Below the pieces are notes generated by a model, which saw only the letters and a list, made by a program, of their open reading frames with translations, was not told the origin of the DNA and searched no databases. Below, piece after piece: positions 57,839 through 64,000 of a stretch of 64,000 nucleotides of DNA. Numbering within the stretch: the first letter of the stretch is position 1; each line of letters starts with the position of its first letter. A program made the position numbers and the translations under genes. The stretch comes from Lactifluus volemus (Eukaryota; Basidiomycota; Agaricomycetes; Russulales; Russulaceae): the NCBI GenBank assembly GCA_022376515.1, contig WTXI01000013.1, positions 794,749 to 858,748 of the forward strand, written 5' to 3'.

Positions 57839-59426
57839 TTAGTAATGGGAAGCGCAGATGGCCTCCCGACAGTAGTGTTTGTGTTCGCTATGATGGGAGT
57901 AGGTGATGTGGATCTGTCGTTTGAGGAAGAACTCGCGGAAATGAGGGATGAGGAAAGGGGGTTCGTTGGGCTCTTGAAAGAGGGAGCGAAGCTGCATTGT
58001 CTTTCCCATCCTTCCTCGTCTTATTATAATCTTCCTCGCTTTTGTTGGGTTCTGTTTGTGGAACTCTTCCACCAAATCGTCCGCGTGCACTTGATCAGCT
58101 GGCTCCCAGGTGTTATGAGCATGTGGGTATCCTTCCCATTTTAGGAAGTACTCGAGGCGCCCCTTGCCACGCCCTTTGCGCCTGGAGTCCAATACTTGTT
58201 CGACCTCGTATTCTTCTTCTCCTTCTATTACGTCGGGAGCTGGCTCTGTGAAGGCTTGTCCATTTTCCTCCGTCTCCTTATATGGGATAGAAGAGACGCG
58301 TGGAAGACGGGGTGGACACGTTTCTGACGCCACTGATCCGGGAGTTTCAGCTTGAATACCACCGGGTTGATCACCTGGATCACAGGGAAGGGACCGTATC
58401 GTTTTGGGGCTAATTTGGCAAAGGGGTGTGACGTTTTGAGATTCTTCCCATCTAGCCAAACTTGGTCCCCTCCTTGAAAGGTACATACGCCCGTCTGCCC
58501 TTCTTCCGCACGTTCCGCTTCTGGAGGAGATCTTGCGCCCTTTGGATCGCTTGGCGCGCTTGGTTACGTTTTTCCATCAGATAATCTTTGCGCCGTTCCA
58601 CTGCTGGCATCTTCCCTTCCTTATCCGTTTGCCACACCGTGGGCGTGTGTCCCATGAGTAAGTCGAACGGGGTTTGTTTCGTTGTTTCATTGATCCACGA
58701 GTTGTGTACGAATTGGGCTAGAGGCAACCAGCTGACCCAGTCATTCTGTTGGAAATTTCCATAGACGCGCAGGTATTGTTCTAGCCATTGGTTCGTTCGT
58801 TCCGATTGGCCATCTGTCTGGGGGTGGTATGCCGTACTGATGTTCTGGTCAATCCCCAATTGTCTACACAATTCTCTTGTCCATTTTGACGCGAAGCGCG
58901 GGTCGCGATCCGAGATCACCCGCTTCGGAGGGCCGTAATGGGGGAACACCTCTTTGGCGTAGCATCTCGCAACCCCTTCGCTGTCGATGGTTTTGTTGCA
59001 GGGGATGAAGAATGCTGCTTTGCTACAATCGTGGTCGGTGATGGTCAGAATGCTATCGTAGCCTTGCGACTCTGGGAGGTCTGTGATCAGGTCTAAGGCA
59101 ATCGTCGAATACGGGGCGTAGCTTTGTTTCGGGGGTATGGGCACCAAGGGGACTTTAGGTCTGGTCGTGCCGCTCTTGGTGCTTTGGCAAGTTGCACCTT
59201 GCACGTATTTGGTGATGAACGTTCTCATTGTGGGCCACCAGTAGTCCTTGGCGATCGTGGACCAAGTTCTCATGATCCTGGGTGCCCTGCCATCTTGTGG
59301 TCGTGGTACATTTGCAGGATGCTTCGGTGCACTGTGGGGTCTTCTGGAACCGCCAGCCGGTCGTGGTGATACCACTTGGTTCCAAAGCGTGTTTGGTGCT
59401 TTCGCACTCCTTCTGTCTTTGTCCAT
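57839..59426 (-). pseudogene. Integrase with C-terminal chromodomain (pol 3' part)
   Basis: The HHCC zinc region spans the previous frame (MYHDHKMAGHPG) and KDYWWPTMRTFITKYVQG with TCQ. The DDE core shows Asp in TIALDLITDLPESQGYDS, Asp in RVISDRDPRFASKWTREL and Glu in YHPQTDGQSERTNQWLEQ. The chromodomain EYEVEQVLDSRRKGRGKGRL with YFLKWEGYPHAHNTWEPADQ lies at about 58060-58240 and would target insertion to marked chromatin. The frame changes between the integrase core (ends at 58452) and the chromodomain segment (58486 inward), so it is broken as read. Confidence 0.85.
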
Positions 59427-60991
59427 TCTTCTAGCTGTTGCTGGTGCCGTTCTTGGGCTCGCTCCACTTCCTGCTCCAGCGACTGCTCTTCGGTGAATAG
59501 TCGTACAAAGAGTTCCGGGGGTAGGACCAGCACATCTTCGTGATCGCTCTCCCCTTGATCACACCCCGGTCGCCGTGACAGTGGGTCAGCTTTGTTAGTC
59601 TTTCCAGGCCGGTGTACGATCTTCATGTTGTACTCCGCCATCTTTGGGATGTAGCGCGCTACCCGTCTACTAATCTTGTGGGCCTCCCGATAGTACTGGA
59701 GGTTTGCGTGATCGCTGACAACTGTAATGACGTGTGGGGAGCTTAGCAGGAGGTGTCGCCAATGTTCCAACCCTCGGATCATGGCTAATAGTTCCCGATC
59801 ATGGATATCGTAGTTCTTTCGGCTTGGTTGAATGTTCGCGAGTAGTAGCCACAGGTCGCAACTTCTGATCCTTGTCGGTTGATGGAGAATCGCCCCACTA
59901 GCGTATTGCGAAGCGTCGACTCTAGCACGAATGGCTCAGCTAAGTTAGGTCTTTGTAGAACCGGATCACTAGTGACTGCTTAATCAGTTGGTCCACTGCC
60001 TTCGTACATTCTTCCGTCCATTCGAACTTGGTTGTTTTCTTTAATAGGTTGGTAGGGGCCTAGCCACGTTCGCAAATCCTGGAATGAACTGCCGTTGATA
60101 GCCCAAGACCCCAAGCGTGCTGCGGACCTCCCGTACTGATTCAGTTGTCGAGGCCAGTCCGCCAAGACCATGCTTTTACTTGGGTCGATGGGATGGTGCC
60201 TGATCGATAACATACCCCAGAAACTCTATCTCCTTCCTGGCGAACTGACACTTTTCTGGCTTCAGGAAGAGCGACTCTTTTCCAGATTTCTAGGTACTCC
60301 TGGTGATCTGGTCATGTAGTTCTGGGTCGTCAGGGGTACATAAGGAAGTCGTCCAGGTACCAGTGCACCAACGAGGTACTTTCTTCTTCAGATCGGCAAA
60401 GATGCGATCTGCCATTCGCTGGAAGGCAGCCGGCGCGTTGCATAGTCCAAAAGGCATGACTTTAGCTTCAAATAGGCCTTGTCCGTTTTAACCGCCGTGA
60501 TCCATTGGCTATCGGGGTGGATTCTGATGTTGTAGTACCCATCTCTAATGTCAATTTGGACATGAGCTTAGCGTCCCCATTGGTCGAATGGTGTCGATGC
60601 GGGAAGGGGTACACGTCCTTTATCGTCCATTCGTTCACCTTTCTGTAGTCGTAGACTGGTCTCAATTTTCCGTCCTGCTTCTTGATATAGAAGAAGGGGC
60701 TGGACCACGCCGACTTTGACCTCGTGATGTAACCTTTGGCCTGCTGCTCGGTGAGGAACGTTCGCATGGACTTGGTTTCTTCCGTCGTTAGTTTGTACGT
60801 TTTGCAATTGATGGTCTTTGGGGCATCCGGCAACAGTGTGATGACAAGGTCTTCTGGTCGTGAGGGGGGAAGCGTTTTGCCTCTTCTTCGGAGAAAACTT
60901 TGGCATACTTCTGGAACTGCTCTGGGACCGCCACCTTGCTCTGCCCCTTTCCTTCCCGTTGTGCCATTGTTGGCTGAAACTTGTCTTGCAT
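59270..60991 (-). pseudogene. Reverse transcriptase and RNase H (pol middle), several frame breaks
   Basis: RT motifs are in different frames: KLTTEETKSMRTFLTEQQAK, YITRSKSAWSSPFFYIKKQD, GKLRPVYDYRKVNEWTIKDV, and the catalytic YLDD box (HWYLDDFL) at about 60338-60349. RNase H/connection sequence includes HVITVVSDHANLQYYREAHK, RRVARYIPKMAEYNMKIVHR and GKTNKADPLSRRPG. At least four frame changes separate these, so no single polyprotein can be read. Confidence 0.85.
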
Positions 60992-60994
60992 ACT

Positions 60995-61477
60995 TCATTC
61001 TTCGGCTGCCCACTTCAACTTCCAGCTTCGCCCCGTGGTGGAAAGCTTGATAGGTGGCCCACGAACCTTCCCATCCTTCCAATTGATTTGTGGGTCAAAA
61101 TCTCGCAACCAAGGATATCCTAAGATAATTCGATCTTCGCCCAAGTTCGTGATGAAGAAGACTTGCGCCGCTTCCTTTCGTCCTTTCAGGATATTGAGGA
61201 GACAGTAGCTGGTGATCTTCCCATCTTGATTTTCCGTTCCATCTACGTTAAACACCGTCCGTGGCTCTCGGAGGTCTATCGATCCCAGACCTAGTTTTTC
61301 CACCATTCTTGGGTCGATGAAATTTTCTGTAGCACCACTGTCGAGTAGTGCTTTTTCGGCAGCCGTCTTAGTCGCGCTCGTGAACGATAGGGGAATGTCC
61401 AGTGTATTGGTTCTCGAGATACGACATATTTGAGTAAGACGGGCTCGCACCCAGGCTGCACGGGTCGAGCCATTCAA
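60995..61477 (-). CDS. Retroviral-type aspartic protease domain
   Basis: The active-site motif is ALLDSGATENFID, followed by VFFITNLGEDRIILGYPWLR, which holds the conserved hydrophobic flap/ILG element. It lies directly downstream of gag in a new frame, and probably begins the pol polyprotein. It cleaves Gag and Pol in the particle. Confidence 0.8.
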   Translation of the reverse strand: MNGSTRAAWVRARLTQICRISRTNTLDIPLSFTSATKTAAEKALLDSGATENFIDPRMVEKLGLGSIDLREPRTVFNVDGTENQDGKITSYCLLNILKGRKEAAQVFFITNLGEDRIILGYPWLRDFDPQINWKDGKVRGPPIKLSTTGRSWKLKWAAEE

Positions 61478-63485
61478 AAATCCTCTTCTTCTACCAGTCC
61501 GTCCAAGGCACCGTTGAAGGCTCCTTTTCCAATTTTGGCTCTGATGCTCCTGAGCATCTGGATGGGATCTTCGTCGTCGCCAACTTGTGTAGTTTCGTCA
61601 TCTTCTTTTTTGCTAGCTCTGGCCTTGGGTTGTTGAACTGGTCTGGGACCATTTTGTCCTTTCTTTTTAGGACAATCCCTGGAGAGGTGGCCTTGTTCTT
61701 TGCAGAAGAAACACCGCCCTTCCTTTCTCAGCCTTTGCTTCTCGTCTGCTTTTGCTGAGTCGGTTCTGGTAACATCGATATCCATAGCCCAAGGGTCTTT
61801 CTGAGGGGGGCCTCTTTCTTCTTGACCATAAGCTGGCTGGCCCATCGTGGCACGTCCTTCCTGAAGCTGATTTCATGCTTCAATTGTTGGTAAGCGTCGT
61901 GGTGCTGGGTGGCCAGCTCTTGCCAGCCTCGCAGAGTGTTTGGGTTCGCCCCTACTTGTTTGAGCATACTGGTGAGGAGCCCTAGATCCAACCCCCTTTT
62001 GTACATTCTGATGGTGCCGTTACTGTTGGCGTCCCATCCTGCCTTCTTCCTGAGGCGGTTGAACTCCGCCGTATACTGGGCCAGGTTTCCTTTCTTCATC
62101 TCTAGGTGTTCTAGCCTCGTGATCGCATCGTCTTCTTCATTGGTATCTTTGAAGGCGTCATCTAGGGCGTCCTCAAAGTTGGTCCACAGGATTTCTGCAT
62201 TTTCCCCATGCTGGACTACTTCTTGTTCAATGGTGTCCAGGTAGTCTTGTACCCATGCCGACACCAGTGGTCCTTTAACCATTCCTAACATTGTCATGAC
62301 GCGATTGTAGGGGATCAACATGTCATCGTGGTTTCGGTTGATGGCTTTGTACATGCGCCATTCAGTTTTGAAGACGTCGTACAGGCCTTTTTCTCCTTTA
62401 AATGGCGTGGGTGGTATTCCTTTTAGTCCGTTCCTAGGGGGAGCAACTGGTTGAGCTCCAGCTGCAGCGACTGCTGCACCTCCGCCTCCTCCGCCACCGC
62501 CACCTCCACCACCGCCACCGCCACCGCCGCCACCTCCACCGCCGCCACCTCCACCGCCGCCACCTCCACCGCCGCCACCCCCTTGACTGGGTCCTGCTGC
62601 GGTTGTGGTTTGTACTGGCTGGGTCAATGTGGCCGAGCGAGTAAACATTGGTGTTGGCGGGGCGATGCTGAGCGCACTCATGGCGCGGTCTATGGGGGTA
62701 ACTGGGGTAACCAGCCTGGGCTCTTCATTTTCTTGTGTTGGCGGGGGCTGTCTGGTTTGGTTGCTTTCTGAGGAGGAGTTTTCTCCAGTTGAATCCTGTT
62801 GGGGGGACGTTCCCCCACCTTCGTCCTCGCTTTCATCTTCACTAGTTTCTGATGGTTGCATCGAAGGGGGGAGGGCTAGTTCATTGAGGATGTAGTCGTA
62901 TTTGGTGAACTTCATCGTGGGATCGGTCCAGTAATCTTCGTTTGACCAATAGATATTGTACCACCGATTATTGATGAATTCGCAGGGAGATCTGTACTTA
63001 GTTCTTGATCCTGCTTCTTCGTGATAGGAGTGATAGGCTGTCGGTTTCTGGTATAACTGATGCGTTTGTCTCCTTTCTTCCAGGAATCTGATGCTTCCTT
63101 TCTGCTCGATGGTTAGGTCGTCGTTTCTCTGGGAGTGACTCTAGTTCCTAGGTCTCTTCGTTTGTATCCCAGACCACGATCAAAGACCCGTCGTTATTCC
63201 TGTCCAGCCTTGCGCGTGAAAAGCGATATGATCCCCCGGTAGATAGAGGATCAACGTGTTTCCTTGTTCAGACTGGAACAGCTCTGTTCCTGCACCCAAG
63301 ATTATTTCTAGGTGCCCGATGGTGCGTACGCAGGAGATGCTGACTTCTTTCCAGCACCTTTGCTCCGATCTTCGTTTGGCGTTATACTGTTTCTGTATTG
63401 CCTCGTTTTTGTTCAAGTGTGCGTCAATCAACAATTCTTTGATTCGTAGATAGGTTGGTTGTTGTAGATAGTCCCAGATGGACAT
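61474..63485 (-). pseudogene. gag region: N-terminal ORF, capsid, CCHC knuckle
   Basis: ATG 63485, twelve bases inside the PBS, opens MSIWDYLQQPTYLRIKELLI and runs to a stop at 63180. The main frame restarts at 62915 (MKFTKYDYILNELALPPSMQ) in the same frame. It contains a run of roughly 36 Gly (about 62475-62583), then a capsid-like region (FKTEWRMYKAINRNHDDMLI, LAQYTAEFNRLRKKAGWDAN). After a net -1 change near 61850 it continues MGQPAYGQEERGPPQ to the CCHC knuckle CFFCKEQGHLSRDC and an acidic end VEEEDF. Gag forms the particle and binds the RNA. Confidence 0.75.
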
Positions 63486-63496
63486 CTACTGGTGAG

Positions 63497-63508
63497 AGCT
63501 TCGGCTTT
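63497..63508 (-). other. Self-complementary primer-binding site
   Basis: Immediately inside the 5' LTR (no gap), the minus strand reads AAAGCCGAAGCT. This is the exact reverse complement of AGCTTCGGCTTT (63739-63750 in this LTR, 56508-56519 in the other). That sequence lies about 33 bases after the start of the TATA element, so it should be the 5' end of the RNA. No tRNA-type TGG start is present. This fits Tf1-like self-priming. Confidence 0.75.
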
Positions 63509-64000
63509 TGTTACGGCTCGACTAGGGCCGGGTCCCAACAAGGGTTCTGGTTGTTCGGGTCTCTCCTAAGACCTGGGCTCAGGGACACTCCAAGTGTCGA
63601 CGCGCTGAGTCCTGTGGTGTTGTAGCACAACCACCAAGCTTCGATGACCCTACTAGGGCGTATAGGAGGGTAGAGAAGAGAGGGAAGAGGAGAGGAGAAA
63701 TTCTGTCTTTCTGGAGAGTGAAGCAATCGATTTGAGTCAAAGCCGAAGCTGGGGTACAAGCTACCAGCTGAGGCCTACTTATACAGTTTATGCTAATTGT
63801 TCTACCAAACTAGGGTGGACAATAGGCATGAGATCAAGAACAATAGGGAATGCGAACAATAGGGACTCGGAACAATAACACTGGACGGAACGAGACGAAC
63901 AATAGGAAGTCAGAACAATAGAATCAGTCAGCACAATAAGAACGAGTGGAAGGGACGTCATCAGGATGAGTAAGCGTGTTTAGGAAGCATAAGGTCCAAC
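63509..64000 (-). repeat. 5' LTR, truncated at the window edge
   Basis: Begins TGTTACGGCTCGACTAGGGC on the plus strand and matches the left LTR to the last base of the window, lacking only about its final 20 bases. On the minus strand TATAAGTAGG (about 63775-63784) precedes the predicted start at 63750. The same seven ACAATA motifs are present in U3. Confidence 0.9.

Larger units (their letters stand above)
56291..64000 (-). mobile_element. Ty3/gypsy chromovirus LTR retrotransposon, truncated by window edge
   Basis: Direct LTRs lie at both ends, and on the minus strand the internal order is PBS, gag with CCHC knuckle, protease, reverse transcriptase, RNase H, integrase, chromodomain, an extra 3' reading frame and a polypurine tract. 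This is the Ty3/gypsy chromovirus (Metaviridae) order. LTRs start TGTTACGG and end CCGTAACA. The right LTR runs past the window, so the target-site duplication cannot be read. Coding regions carry several frame breaks, so the copy as sequenced is not autonomous. The LTR pair differs by scattered changes and small indels, which means it is not brand new. Confidence 0.92.

Noticed and set aside
63485..63508. Conventional tRNA-primed PBS for the retrotransposon
   Set aside because: The bases after the 5' LTR do not begin with TGG or match a tRNA 3' end, whereas a 12-nt complement to the element's own RNA start is exact.
1..64000. CRISPR arrays, bacterial operons, rRNA genes
   Set aside because: No short regularly interspaced repeats, no Shine-Dalgarno-led gene strings and no rRNA motifs. 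The only tandem array is the tRNA unit.

Overview
The window looks like nuclear DNA of a basidiomycete fungus, most likely an Agaricomycete. The evidence is split genes with many 45-60 bp GT-AG introns, a DUF6535 membrane protein of the kind expanded in mushrooms, multicopy F-box genes, a DUF7137 secreted-type protein, and a Ty3/gypsy chromovirus. Most intron/exon structures below were worked out by eye from splice signals plus family knowledge. No search was run.

Left half (1-20.4 kb). A 72-bp-arm foldback (194-356) is followed by a decayed MuiA-like (DUF4139) gene (1091-3165, +). Next come a 2H-phosphoesterase (LigT-like) gene (3390-4111, -), an IKS1-type protein kinase (4425-6893, -) divergent from a DUF7137 gene (7057-7715, +), and a Ser/Thr/Ala-rich low-complexity protein (9069-10931, +). 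An amidase (11308-13341, -) shares a 100-bp divergent promoter with a Mob4/phocein gene (13442-15158, +). F-box copy A (15550-17392, -) and a DUF6535 protein (17809-20418, +) close this part.

Middle (20.4-34.8 kb). A tandem 290-bp repeat carries three tRNA-Tyr-like genes and is followed by a degenerate fourth. F-box copy B (broken), two more tRNA-Tyr genes on the minus strand, and F-box copy C come next. All five intact tRNAs have anticodon AUA instead of GUA. A MYND-SET (SMYD-type) methyltransferase (30037-32227, -) and fimbrin/Sac6 (32469-34812, -) follow.

Right half (34.8-64 kb). This part is gene-poor. It holds a hypothetical acidic-tail gene (38604-39477, -), a gene with an RRM-like C-terminus (42110-43757, -), and a long coiled-coil protein ending in a J-like RWHPDKF module (49852-53466, -). 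A Ty3/gypsy chromovirus lies on the minus strand from 56291 to beyond the window edge. Its primer-binding site is a perfect 12-nt complement of the predicted 5' end of its own RNA, the arrangement of Tf1-type self-primed elements. Its U3 holds seven ACAATA motifs.

A caution applies to every gene model. At least ten conserved genes carry net -1 frame breaks while the protein sequence stays family-like on both sides. Most of these are better explained by unpolished single-base deletions in the assembly than by gene death. The MuiA-like gene, with three in-frame stops as well, is the exception.
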